Source: an uncultured Lachnospiraceae bacterium
GTDB lineage: Bacteria; Bacillota; Clostridia; Lachnospirales; Lachnospiraceae
DNA: 51,923 nucleotides
Direction of reading: 5' to 3'
Assembly: GCA_946566685.1 (NCBI GenBank)
Contig: CAMNXA010000020.1
Coordinates: 1 to 51,923, forward strand
Positions 40,325 through 48,545 of the stretch are shown here, in pieces (the stretch's first letter is position 1; the number at the start of each line of letters is the position of its first letter). Below the pieces are notes generated by a model, which saw nothing but the letters and a program-made list of their open reading frames with translations, had not been told where the DNA came from and made no database searches. The translations under genes and the position numbers were made by a program.

Positions 40325-41167
40325 TTACCCTTTTACCGCGCCGGCCGCGAGTCCGCCGTATACCTGTTTCTGGAATACGAGGAAGATGATCAGGATGGGA
40401 ATGATCGTGATCAGCACACCTGCACAGATATAATTGTACTGGCTTCCATAAGGGCCTGTAAAAGTGTACAGCGCCGTGGATATGGTCTTTAACTCCTTGG
40501 ACTGCAAATACAGGTTGGACGCATAGTACTCATTATATACGCCTACCCCCTTTAACACCAGCGTTGTCATGATCGCCGGCTTTAAGAGCGGCAGCAAAAT
40601 CTTGAAAAACACCCCGAAATAGGTACATCCGTCAATGATGGCAGATTCGTCCAGGGATGTTGGCAGGTTTTCAAAGAACTGTAGGAAAATATAAATGGAT
40701 ATAATATCCGTTCCCATCAGGCAGATCATGTAACCATACAGGTGATTGATCAGGTGCAGGGAATTCATGATCTCATAGATGGTAACCTGCATGGCAATTC
40801 CCGGAAGCAGGGACGCAAACATGAACAGATTTCTGATAAGCCCATTTCCGATAAACTTAAAGCGGTTTAACACATAGGCGATCATGGAACTGACGAGCAC
40901 GGATGCCGTGAGCACCACCACAAGGACAAGCGCCGTATTGATGAAGCCGCGGAGCATGTTTGCCTGGGTAAAGGCCACTTTAAAGTTCTCAAAGTACAGA
41001 AAGCTCTTCGGAAGCGATAACGCCGAAGTATTCTGATATTCTTCCTCCGTCTTAAACGCCGTAAGCACACATACCACCACAGGGATGATGGCAACCAGGG
41101 CGGCCATGATCAGCATGAAATATTTAAAGACCGTAAAAATTCCCATTTCCACTTTCGCTTTATTCAT
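40325..41167 (-). CDS. CUT1 sugar ABC transporter permease (MalG-type)
   Basis: 280 aa from the ATG at 41167, 8 bp behind AGGAAGGGG; a GTG three codons upstream is too near that site. It has six hydrophobic segments. The cytoplasmic EAA loop that docks the ATPase reads LDESAIIDGCTYFGVFFKILLPLL. It is the last gene of the SBP-MalF-MalG unit, 15 bp after the MalF gene. No ATPase gene is nearby, as is usual in clostridia, where one MsmX-type ATPase serves many CUT1 systems. Confidence 0.95.
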   Translation of the reverse strand: MNKAKVEMGIFTVFKYFMLIMAALVAIIPVVVCVLTAFKTEEEYQNTSALSLPKSFLYFENFKVAFTQANMLRGFINTALVLVVVLTASVLVSSMIAYVLNRFKFIGNGLIRNLFMFASLLPGIAMQVTIYEIMNSLHLINHLYGYMICLMGTDIISIYIFLQFFENLPTSLDESAIIDGCTYFGVFFKILLPLLKPAIMTTLVLKGVGVYNEYYASNLYLQSKELKTISTALYTFTGPYGSQYNYICAGVLITIIPILIIFLVFQKQVYGGLAAGAVKG

Positions 41168-41182
41168 ATCCTTCACCCCTTC

Positions 41183-42160
41183 CTATTTCAATCCCTGATT
41201 TATTTTGTTCTGTTTCTTCCTGCGCCTTACCGCCGCCCTGGATTCATCATCCGTCCCATCGTCAAATACATAGGCAAAGAACAGTTTCTGTGCCACGGTA
41301 CACAGGATGATGATCGCCAGCAGTACAATGGCCATGGCGCTGGCAAGTCCTACTTTCTGGTTCTCATGCGCCAGCCTGTTCATGATAACGAAGTAAGTCC
41401 CCGTACCCATGGTACCGTTGGTGATAACGTAAGGCGGCTCAAATGCACTTAAGGAACCGCTGATGGATAAGATCAGGTTCAGGACCACAATGGATTTAAT
41501 GCTCGGTAAGATAATATATTTAAACTGATGCCATTTGTTCGCACCGTCCAAAGACGCCGCCTCGTAAAGGTCTGCATCCACAGACATCATGGCGCCCAGA
41601 AACAGGATCATATTCTGTCCTGTATATCTCCAAACTGAGGTAGCCGCAAGGGATATATTATTGATACTGGTATCTTGCAGCCAATACGGGATATTTTCCG
41701 GCGCTATCCCAAAGAGCATTAAAATGGAATCCAGCACATAGCCTCTTGCATAGAAAAACTTAAAGATAAAACCGATCGCAATACCGGAAATCAGATAAGG
41801 GAAGAACATCGTTGCCTTAAAGATGGATTCTCCTTTTACCTTAAAGACCATTAATGTTGCAAAAAACAGCGCGAGCGCCAGCTGTAGGACAGCACCGCCC
41901 ATATAGTAGACACTGACGAACAATGATTTAAAAATCTCCGGCCGTTTAAATACTTCTATATAATTCTTAAGTCCCACGTAATTACGCTTGCCAATATATT
42001 TCATGTTATAGAAACTAAACTGCACCATTTTGCCAAACGGAATATAGGTATACATCAACAACAGCAAAAGCGGTACAAACATAAATGTGAAAATGACTAA
42101 AAATTTCTGAACTTTCCTGCTTCTAAACCATTCCCCAAAGGACTTTTTTGTTTTACCCAT
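41183..42160 (-). CDS. CUT1 sugar ABC transporter permease (MalF-type)
   Basis: 325 aa. It has six hydrophobic segments, with the first after a basic N-terminus (VQKFLVIFTFMFVPLLLLLMYTY). The EAA loop is LYEAASLDGANKWHQFKYIILPSI. A GGAG site precedes the ATG. It follows the binding-protein gene by 79 bp, a gap filled by a hairpin. The C-terminal tail is basic and cytoplasmic (RRRKKQNKINQG). It pairs with the MalG-type permease. Confidence 0.95.
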   Translation of the reverse strand: MGKTKKSFGEWFRSRKVQKFLVIFTFMFVPLLLLLMYTYIPFGKMVQFSFYNMKYIGKRNYVGLKNYIEVFKRPEIFKSLFVSVYYMGGAVLQLALALFFATLMVFKVKGESIFKATMFFPYLISGIAIGFIFKFFYARGYVLDSILMLFGIAPENIPYWLQDTSINNISLAATSVWRYTGQNMILFLGAMMSVDADLYEAASLDGANKWHQFKYIILPSIKSIVVLNLILSISGSLSAFEPPYVITNGTMGTGTYFVIMNRLAHENQKVGLASAMAIVLLAIIILCTVAQKLFFAYVFDDGTDDESRAAVRRRKKQNKINQGLK

Positions 42161-42183
42161 AGTTCTCTCCTTTTCACCCTTTT

Positions 42184-42228
42184 CATCATCACAAGGCAGA
42201 TGGACGTATTTCCATCCGCCTTATGATG
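42184..42228 (-). promoter_or_regulatory. Hairpin between binding-protein and permease genes
   Basis: On the minus strand CATCATAAGGCGGATGGA pairs with TCCATCTGCCTTGTGATG around AATACG. There is no T-tract. Such stems commonly protect the 3' end of binding-protein mRNA so that it is made in excess over the permeases. Confidence 0.75.
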
Positions 42229-42239
42229 TAAGTACTGCT

Positions 42240-43691
42240 TTACTGATTCACTTCCACACCCAGTGACTCCTGTGCAGATGTCCATTTCTGGTTCCACTCA
42301 TCCATGATGTCATCCAATGTTCTTGTGCCATAGAGCGCTGCTTCCAGAATCTCACAGTCAGGATAATCGTTATTGTTGATGCCGACTTCACTTTCGTTGT
42401 TCACATTATCAAACAGATCTTCCTCTCCTTCGGGCGCCGGGCTGTTGGAAAGGAGTTCCACGCCGTCAAACGCTTCCAGGACAGAAGGATATTCGCCGTC
42501 CTTGCGGGCCGGGATACTTCCCTCATCCAGATAAATGCTGGATTCCTCGATCAGCCATTTCATGTACAGCAAAGAAGCGATCTTATTTTCATCAGATGCC
42601 TGCACATTGATACCGAAAGAATAGTTACCGCCGGAACCTGCATACTGCTTGCCATTTACACTGATGGGGAACGGCATATAGCCGATGTCGTCCGGATTAT
42701 CGCCTGCTTCCTTAAACTGCTCCACACACCAGGAACCAAGTACCATGGTGGCAATCTCACCTCTGTTGATAGCGCCTTTGGAGGACTCCCAATCCGTACT
42801 TGCCGGATCTTCTTCCACCAGTCCGCGTGCCACAGCTTCATAAAGAATGTAATATACGGCATAAGGCCCAGTCATATCGTCTCTCTTGGAGAAGGGATTG
42901 CTCATATGTACCATATTGTTCTTGAAATCCGGGTCGCCGGTCGCTGCACAGTCCGTATAAGCATCCCATGCGCCCATCGTCCAGCCTGCCGCAAAGTTCG
43001 TATAGAGCGGAACGGCATTGGTATTATCTTTGATGAGCTGTAAATCCGCCAGGAACTCTTCGGGCGTCTTGGGCATTGTGGTGATGCCGGCATCTGCCCA
43101 TACTTTTTTGTTGTAGGCAATACCGCTTGCAGTACCACCGTTGGCAATACCATAAACCACATTTTCAAAGGATTTTTCTTCCAGGAAGTTGTAAGTTCCG
43201 TCCATTGCTGCGAAATCTCCCAGCGGCATAAAATAGGTGGACAATTCATTCTTCGCTACAGAAGTGGGGATAAACATGATGTCGCCCCAGTCACCTGCGG
43301 TAAGACGAAGGGTTACGGACTCTTCATAGTCAGTAATGCCTTCATATTCCACTTTGATATTCGGATAAAGCGCCATGAACTGCTCTGCATATCCTTTATA
43401 AACCGTATCCACAATATCCGTTCTGTTGGTCAGCACCTTGATGGAAGCCTGCAAATCTTTGTAGTCCTCTCCGACCGTGATCGCATCGATGGTCGGAACG
43501 CCCGATGCTTCGCTCGCCCCGCCTGTCTCTCCTGCCTCTTGTGCACCTGCCGCATCCGGTGCCGCCGCTCCCGCCTCATGATCTGCTGCATCCGGTGCGC
43601 TCGTTTCGGCATTACCGGAACCGCCGCATGCCACCATGGACATTGCCAGGACAGCTGTCAATCCAAGTGCCATAAGTTTCTTACATTTCAT
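42240..43691 (-). CDS. Extracellular sugar-binding lipoprotein of the CUT1 transporter
   Basis: 483 aa from the ATG at 43691 (GGGAGGAC site). The signal peptide ends in the lipobox MVACGGS, followed by an Ala/Glu/Gly-rich linker (about 30-70). The mature part is a family-1 solute-binding protein: IKVLTNRTDIVDTVYKGYAEQFMALYPNIKVEYEG, YNKKVWADAGITTMPKTPEEF and ATMVLGSWCVEQFKEAG. It presents an oligosaccharide to the two permeases. The sugar is not evident; the GH36 and GH31 genes nearby suggest galactosyl- or xylosyl-substituted oligosaccharides. An inverted repeat GTTTAAC-N10-GTTAAAC sits 28 bp upstream. Confidence 0.95.
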   Translation of the reverse strand: MKCKKLMALGLTAVLAMSMVACGGSGNAETSAPDAADHEAGAAAPDAAGAQEAGETGGASEASGVPTIDAITVGEDYKDLQASIKVLTNRTDIVDTVYKGYAEQFMALYPNIKVEYEGITDYEESVTLRLTAGDWGDIMFIPTSVAKNELSTYFMPLGDFAAMDGTYNFLEEKSFENVVYGIANGGTASGIAYNKKVWADAGITTMPKTPEEFLADLQLIKDNTNAVPLYTNFAAGWTMGAWDAYTDCAATGDPDFKNNMVHMSNPFSKRDDMTGPYAVYYILYEAVARGLVEEDPASTDWESSKGAINRGEIATMVLGSWCVEQFKEAGDNPDDIGYMPFPISVNGKQYAGSGGNYSFGINVQASDENKIASLLYMKWLIEESSIYLDEGSIPARKDGEYPSVLEAFDGVELLSNSPAPEGEEDLFDNVNNESEVGINNNDYPDCEILEAALYGTRTLDDIMDEWNQKWTSAQESLGVEVNQ

Positions 43692-44088
43692 TTTATGTCC
43701 TCCCATAATTTATTTTTTGTTTAACGCCTCTATTTGTTAAACTATTTTTATTTTATTTTAAGTTAATTATTTAGTCACTATCTTTTATTTACATTTATAT
43801 TCAATTATTGACTCCTTTCGTTATTTCTTCTATTTACACTAATTTTTAATATTATTTTTGTATATATTGCACAATTTCATGTCCCTATCTTACTATGAAT
43901 CACTATTCTTTTAATTTTATATTATGTATATTTTTTAACTTTACTTTACCTTATTGATTTTTATAAATTTTTGTCATATACTATTTTTAATCATTATTAA
44001 TTAACTTTTAATCCACTCACCGCCCGATTGCAGGATTCACTTTTGAATGCTCGGATAAGCAGAGGGCTTGCAAGAAAGGATATCCCAC
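43692..44088. promoter_or_regulatory. AT-rich divergent region between binding-protein and AraC genes
   Basis: No gene here. The DNA is exceptionally AT-rich (about 43740-44010). GTTTAAC (43719-43725) and GTTAAAC (43736-43742) form a 7-bp inverted repeat just upstream of the binding-protein gene and are a candidate operator. The AT-rich part probably holds the promoters of both the ABC unit and the AraC gene, but no single hexamer pair stands out. Confidence 0.5.
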
Positions 44089-45015
44089 ATGGCAGATTCC
44101 TGCTTTGCCTCCGAATTTTATAACAGCCTCATCTCTTCCGAGACCAGCAGTCATTTTTCTTTCTCCGACTATTTCCTGAATGTATATGACAGCACTCACG
44201 ATTTCTGCGATACTCTGCCGCTCCTGCTGAGTAAGGGCACCGTTTCCGTCACTTCTCCCTTTTCCTATGAAGCTGCCGGACTTGACGCTTTCTGCCTGCT
44301 CTATACCCACAAAGGCGCTGGAAGACTCTTTTCCCAGGAAAATATTTTACCCCCCCCCCTGGAAAATTTTCAGGAGCTTTTACCCGGCACGCTCGCCTTC
44401 ATCGACTGTCGAAAAGCGCATAAACTGATCTGTCTGCACAACATCTGGGAATATACCGTTTGTTTTGTCACCACACCCATAAGTACTTATTTTCATCAGA
44501 AACTGACACTTCCCGGGAACTGCGTCTTTCATCTGGATAAAAATACGGATACTTTTTCTGCGTGGGAACATTTTTTGAAAATAAAAGAGGACGATGAGGT
44601 GCATAGTCTGATGCGTTCCCGCGAACTGATCGCATTTTATACACAGTTGTGCCTTTCCAATTCCCAGCAGCAGTCAGGCTCTTATCATGTACCCGCCTAT
44701 ATTGCGGAGATCAAAAAAAGCTTCGATACGGCGTATCAGGAACAATATTCCCTGGATGACCTTGCCGCCAGGTACCATGTGAATAAATTCACGCTGGTCC
44801 GGCAGTTTTCCCGCTATTACCTGGATACTCCGCTGCAATATCTAAACAAGATCCGGATGGACAAAGCAAAGGAACTTCTTCTCCATACACACGAAAAAAT
44901 AGGCGCCATCGGCCAGGCTGTGGGCATCGACAACACCAACCACTTTATCCGCCTCTTCAAAGAAAAAACCGGCGTCTCCCCTTCCGTCTATCGCAGGGAA
45001 ACACCGGTCTTATGA
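44089..45015 (+). CDS. AraC-family transcriptional regulator
   Basis: 308 aa from the ATG at 44089 (AAAGGA site); a TTG seven codons upstream is unlikely. The N-terminal part (about 1-190) is an AraC-type cupin-like sensing domain (HKGAGRLFSQEN, FIDCRKAHKLIC). The C-terminal part has two helix-turn-helix motifs: LDDLAARYHVNKFTLVRQFSRYYLDTPLQYLNKIRMDKAKELL and IGAIGQAVGIDNTNHFIRLFKEKTGVSPSVYRR. It is divergent from the ABC transporter unit and is probably its activator. A run of ten C (44350-44359) within the coding region is prone to slippage. Confidence 0.94.
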   Translation: MADSCFASEFYNSLISSETSSHFSFSDYFLNVYDSTHDFCDTLPLLLSKGTVSVTSPFSYEAAGLDAFCLLYTHKGAGRLFSQENILPPPLENFQELLPGTLAFIDCRKAHKLICLHNIWEYTVCFVTTPISTYFHQKLTLPGNCVFHLDKNTDTFSAWEHFLKIKEDDEVHSLMRSRELIAFYTQLCLSNSQQQSGSYHVPAYIAEIKKSFDTAYQEQYSLDDLAARYHVNKFTLVRQFSRYYLDTPLQYLNKIRMDKAKELLLHTHEKIGAIGQAVGIDNTNHFIRLFKEKTGVSPSVYRRETPVL

Positions 45016-45086
45016 CTAGCATCTGTTTTTCTTCCTTTATTAATATTAACTTCTTCTTTACTAACTTCGTCTTTTCATATTCTCCT

Positions 45087-46109
45087 CTAATCTATTCTTT
45101 TTACTGTCTTACGCTCCACCAATCTGCCGCTCACCACATGTATCCTGGCACCCGCCGTACCATCAGCAATCCGCCCAAGCAGTACTTCCAAAGTGGTCTG
45201 CGCCATTCTCTCTATATCCACTGCATAAGTCGTGATCCTGGAATCCCCCAGTTCCGCATAAAGGTAATCGTCATAGCCGACCACGGAAATATCCTCCGGC
45301 ACCCGGTATCCTTCGTCCTTTAACTGTCTGATCAATGCATATGCCGTCACATCGTTATTGCATACAAATGCAGTCGGCATATTATCTCTGGGCAGGGATA
45401 TCCGATAGGGCAGACCCATACAGCCGTCCTCAGCATTCCTATCGTCCATGATCCATTCCGGCCGCTGTGTAATACCATGTTCCAAAAGCGCTTTGCTGTA
45501 TCCGAAGTAGCGGTCCGTAATACTTTCCGTATACCGGAGCATCCCCACGAAGGCAATCTTCTCATGTCCCTTTTGGATCAGGTACTCCGTCATCCGGTAC
45601 ATACCGTAATAGCCTTCCGATATCACAGAATCCACGAGCAGTTCATCATCATAAAAATCCAGAAACACCATAGGAATCTTTCTATTCTGGTACAGCATCT
45701 TTAAATATTCACGCCTGGGCTTTCCGATGATAATGACACCATCCACCCGTTCCTCGTCAAGCAGTTTGGGGCGTGTCAGGCGTTCTTCATCCAAAAGGGA
45801 TATAACCTCCAGCATCATAAAACAGTTTTGCTTGACTGTCTGCATGGTCAATCCCTGATACATCTTCCAGTAAAAGGAGGCTGTCTCATGAAAAAGGCGT
45901 TCGAATGTCACGACTCCGACCGTACAGGCCCTGGACTTTTCTCCCTGTACCGAGTGAACCGGCCTGTATCCCATCTCGTCTGCCATCATCTGAATCTTTG
46001 CCCGCAGCTCTTCGCTGACACCCTTTTTCCCCGTCAGCGCCTTCGATACTGTCACCACACTGACACCGATTTTCTCTGCAATATCTGTCAGTCTTACCGA
46101 CTTTGTCAT
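45087..46109 (-). CDS. LacI-family regulator of the alpha-galactosidase locus
   Basis: 340 aa from the ATG at 46109. The helix-turn-helix is VRLTDIAEKIGVSVVTVSKALTGKKGVSEELRAKI; the sensor domain has DGVIIIGKPR, GHEKIAFVGM, PTAFVCNNDVTAYALI and DISVVGYDDY. It is about half identical, by eye, to the LacI-type protein at 23709-24743, including the recognition-helix core VTVSKAL, so their operators may be alike. It lies 58 bp behind the GH36 gene and is probably cotranscribed. Effector unknown; an oligosaccharide or monosaccharide from the GH36/GH31 pathway is likely. Confidence 0.93.
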   Translation of the reverse strand: MTKSVRLTDIAEKIGVSVVTVSKALTGKKGVSEELRAKIQMMADEMGYRPVHSVQGEKSRACTVGVVTFERLFHETASFYWKMYQGLTMQTVKQNCFMMLEVISLLDEERLTRPKLLDEERVDGVIIIGKPRREYLKMLYQNRKIPMVFLDFYDDELLVDSVISEGYYGMYRMTEYLIQKGHEKIAFVGMLRYTESITDRYFGYSKALLEHGITQRPEWIMDDRNAEDGCMGLPYRISLPRDNMPTAFVCNNDVTAYALIRQLKDEGYRVPEDISVVGYDDYLYAELGDSRITTYAVDIERMAQTTLEVLLGRIADGTAGARIHVVSGRLVERKTVKRID

Positions 46110-46167
46110 ATCACCCGCCCGTACCTTTCCATCAATCTTTCCTCCATTCCGAAGCGTCACAATTCAT

Positions 46168-48384
46168 TCAACCCTCCACCGCAGTTAAATGAATCAGCCT
46201 GGCCTGAAAATCTCCCGGCATATTCGGCACCAGGATGCCTGCCTTCATCAAAGTATCGCCGCTGTATACCGGCAGTTCCTCCATTTCCAGCTTATCCTTT
46301 TCAATATGCACTTTATAACGTATATTTTCAGCCAGTCCTTTCAACAGAATGCGTCTTGATTTATAATTGGCCCTGGTCAATACCTGTACAAAAGTCACCA
46401 GCGACTCCCTTTGATCCTCGCTGACCACCTGCCAACAATCATACATATGATTCTGGGAATAGGAAGCGATCCTGTAATAATCCCCTTCCCGAATCAGGTC
46501 ATTGTACTGATGATACATCGCCACCTGCTCCGGTATCTTGGCCCTGTCCTCCTCTGGTATCTTCGTCACATCCAGCTCATAGCCAAAAGTCCCTGCAAGC
46601 GCTATAGCCGCCCTCGTATCGAAAGGCGTTGTCCTGCCCACCACATGATTGGGGCAGTCCGATACATGCGCCCCCATGGTCGAGAGCGGATAGAGAAGCG
46701 CAGTACCTTCCTGTATGGCCAGACGCTCTATGGCATCCGCATCATCAGAGCACCAGATCTGGGGACTGTAATACAGCATGCCGGGATCGAAACGTCCCCC
46801 GCCGCTGGAACAGTTTTCCAATAACAAATCCGGGAAATCATGGATCAGCCTGTTCTGCATCTCATATACCGCAAGCATATATCTGTGATACAGTTCTCCC
46901 TGTCTGTCCGCCGGCAATGCAATACTTCCAATATCCGAAAGCTGCCGGTTCATATCCCATTTCACATATTCCACATTGGCGCTTCTCAGCACGGCGGCCA
47001 TCATTCCATAAACATGATCCAGCACTTCTCTTCTGGATAAGTCCAATACATACTGCTGCCTTGACTCCGTGCCCGGTCTGTTCGGAATGGCGATGGCCCA
47101 GTCAGGATGTTCCCTGTACAGATCTGAATCCGGTGAGACCATCTCCGGTTCGAACCAGATGCCGAATTTCATGCCCAGCTTATTTATCTCATCCACCAGA
47201 TACGCCAGACCGCCGCTTATCTTCTCTTCATTGACCACCCAGTCACCCAGTGCGCAGCCGTCAAAATATCGGTTGCCAAACCATCCATCATCCATGACAA
47301 GCATCTCAATCCCCAGCTTGGAAGCCTCTCTCGCAATATCGAGGATTTTCTCCGTATTGAAATCAAAATAAGTGGCCTCCCAGTTGTTGATGAGGATGGG
47401 ACGTTTCAAATCTTTATACTTACCGCGCAGTAAATGTTTCCTGTAAAGTCTGTGGAAGGCACTGGTCATGGCATCCAGCCCCCGGTCCGTATAGACCATC
47501 ACTGCCTCCGGCGCCTGAAACTCCTCTCCCGGTTCCAGTTTCCAGCAGAAATTCTCCTGATGGATTCCCATGCTCATACGCACATAATCAAACTGTGACA
47601 CTTCAGCCTGGGCACAGAAATTACCGGAATACACAAAATTCATCGCATATACTTCCCCTTGCTCCTGGGTCGTATGCCGATCGACCAGCGCCAGGAAGGG
47701 GTGATCCTGGTGACTGGATTCCCCTCGGAAAGAACTGACATTCTGAATCCCATATCCCAGAGGCTTTCTCTGTATATGACGCTCCCTCGCCCAGCTCCCG
47801 TGCAGACTGATCATATCATAATCCCGGTTATCCATGTCAAGACAAGCTGAGTATACCTTCGTCAGATAGAAATGTTCTTTCCCAGTATTCACAATCTTGA
47901 CACTTCTAGTTATGACATCATTGTCAGAAAATGCCGTATACAAAAGTTCCACCTGCATTCCCACATACTTATCTTCACAGATAATCCTAAGCGTCTCGCA
48001 CTCCTCCTGGGTACCAAAAGTTGCCGGAAGTCCCGGCAGTTCAGGCTTGCCTCCCAGAATCTCATGTGACACATAAGAAAGCATGGAACCTGCATGGCCG
48101 CCCGCGGTACGTATAGCAAGGCAGCATTCTCTGTAGTCACCGGTACCTCCGGTAGGATATTCAAAAGGGAAGCAATCGTAAAACGCACCCCGCTCCCTGT
48201 TATTCCGCCCCGGCACATAGGGTGGCTCCTGTATTCTGAGCAGATAGGACGCCTCTGCATTTGCAAGCCGCTTTCCATAATAAATGTGTCCGATAAAATT
48301 TTCTTCGTCTACAATGCCGATCAGATAGCTGGAATTCGGTGTATCCAGTTTAAAAATACGTTCTTTCTCGTAATAGGTTATCAT
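46168..48384 (-). CDS. GH36 alpha-galactosidase
   Basis: 738 aa from the ATG at 48384 (GGGGAGG site), normal for GH36 group I. It removes alpha-1,6-galactosyl groups, for instance from galactomannan oligosaccharides, melibiose or raffinose. The catalytic domain has NNWEATYFDFN, MDDGWFGNR, YVKWDMNRQ (Asp nucleophile) and QIWCSDDADAIERL (Asp acid/base), with the ENCSSGGGRFD binding loop. There is an N-terminal beta-sandwich (about 1-320) and a C-terminal sheet. No signal peptide, so it is cytoplasmic and acts after uptake. In Roseburia a GH36 enzyme belongs to the mannan pathway. Confidence 0.96.
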   Translation of the reverse strand: MITYYEKERIFKLDTPNSSYLIGIVDEENFIGHIYYGKRLANAEASYLLRIQEPPYVPGRNNRERGAFYDCFPFEYPTGGTGDYRECCLAIRTAGGHAGSMLSYVSHEILGGKPELPGLPATFGTQEECETLRIICEDKYVGMQVELLYTAFSDNDVITRSVKIVNTGKEHFYLTKVYSACLDMDNRDYDMISLHGSWARERHIQRKPLGYGIQNVSSFRGESSHQDHPFLALVDRHTTQEQGEVYAMNFVYSGNFCAQAEVSQFDYVRMSMGIHQENFCWKLEPGEEFQAPEAVMVYTDRGLDAMTSAFHRLYRKHLLRGKYKDLKRPILINNWEATYFDFNTEKILDIAREASKLGIEMLVMDDGWFGNRYFDGCALGDWVVNEEKISGGLAYLVDEINKLGMKFGIWFEPEMVSPDSDLYREHPDWAIAIPNRPGTESRQQYVLDLSRREVLDHVYGMMAAVLRSANVEYVKWDMNRQLSDIGSIALPADRQGELYHRYMLAVYEMQNRLIHDFPDLLLENCSSGGGRFDPGMLYYSPQIWCSDDADAIERLAIQEGTALLYPLSTMGAHVSDCPNHVVGRTTPFDTRAAIALAGTFGYELDVTKIPEEDRAKIPEQVAMYHQYNDLIREGDYYRIASYSQNHMYDCWQVVSEDQRESLVTFVQVLTRANYKSRRILLKGLAENIRYKVHIEKDKLEMEELPVYSGDTLMKAGILVPNMPGDFQARLIHLTAVEG

Positions 48385-48428
48385 GGTATTCCTCCCCTGT
48401 GGAATTGGATTAGTTCCTTTTAACAGAA

Positions 48429-48501
48429 AGAATACCATATTTTTTTCTTTTTTTAAACTGTTTTTAGGTGGGATTTGTTAAAATTTTATTTTTGTTTAAA
48501 A
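48429..48501 (-). promoter_or_regulatory. Promoter and candidate operator of the GH36 gene
   Basis: On the minus strand TTTAAA (48452-48457), 17 bp, TATTCT (48429-48434). The -35 lies inside TTTTAAAC (48451-48458), whose exact complement GTTTAAAA is at 48494-48501. GTTTAA-type half-sites also flank the binding-protein gene start at 43719-43742, which hints at common control. Confidence 0.55.
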
Positions 48502-48545
48502 GGTGACGCCAGGGCAGTGATAAAATTCTCTGTCTGCATCCGGAG

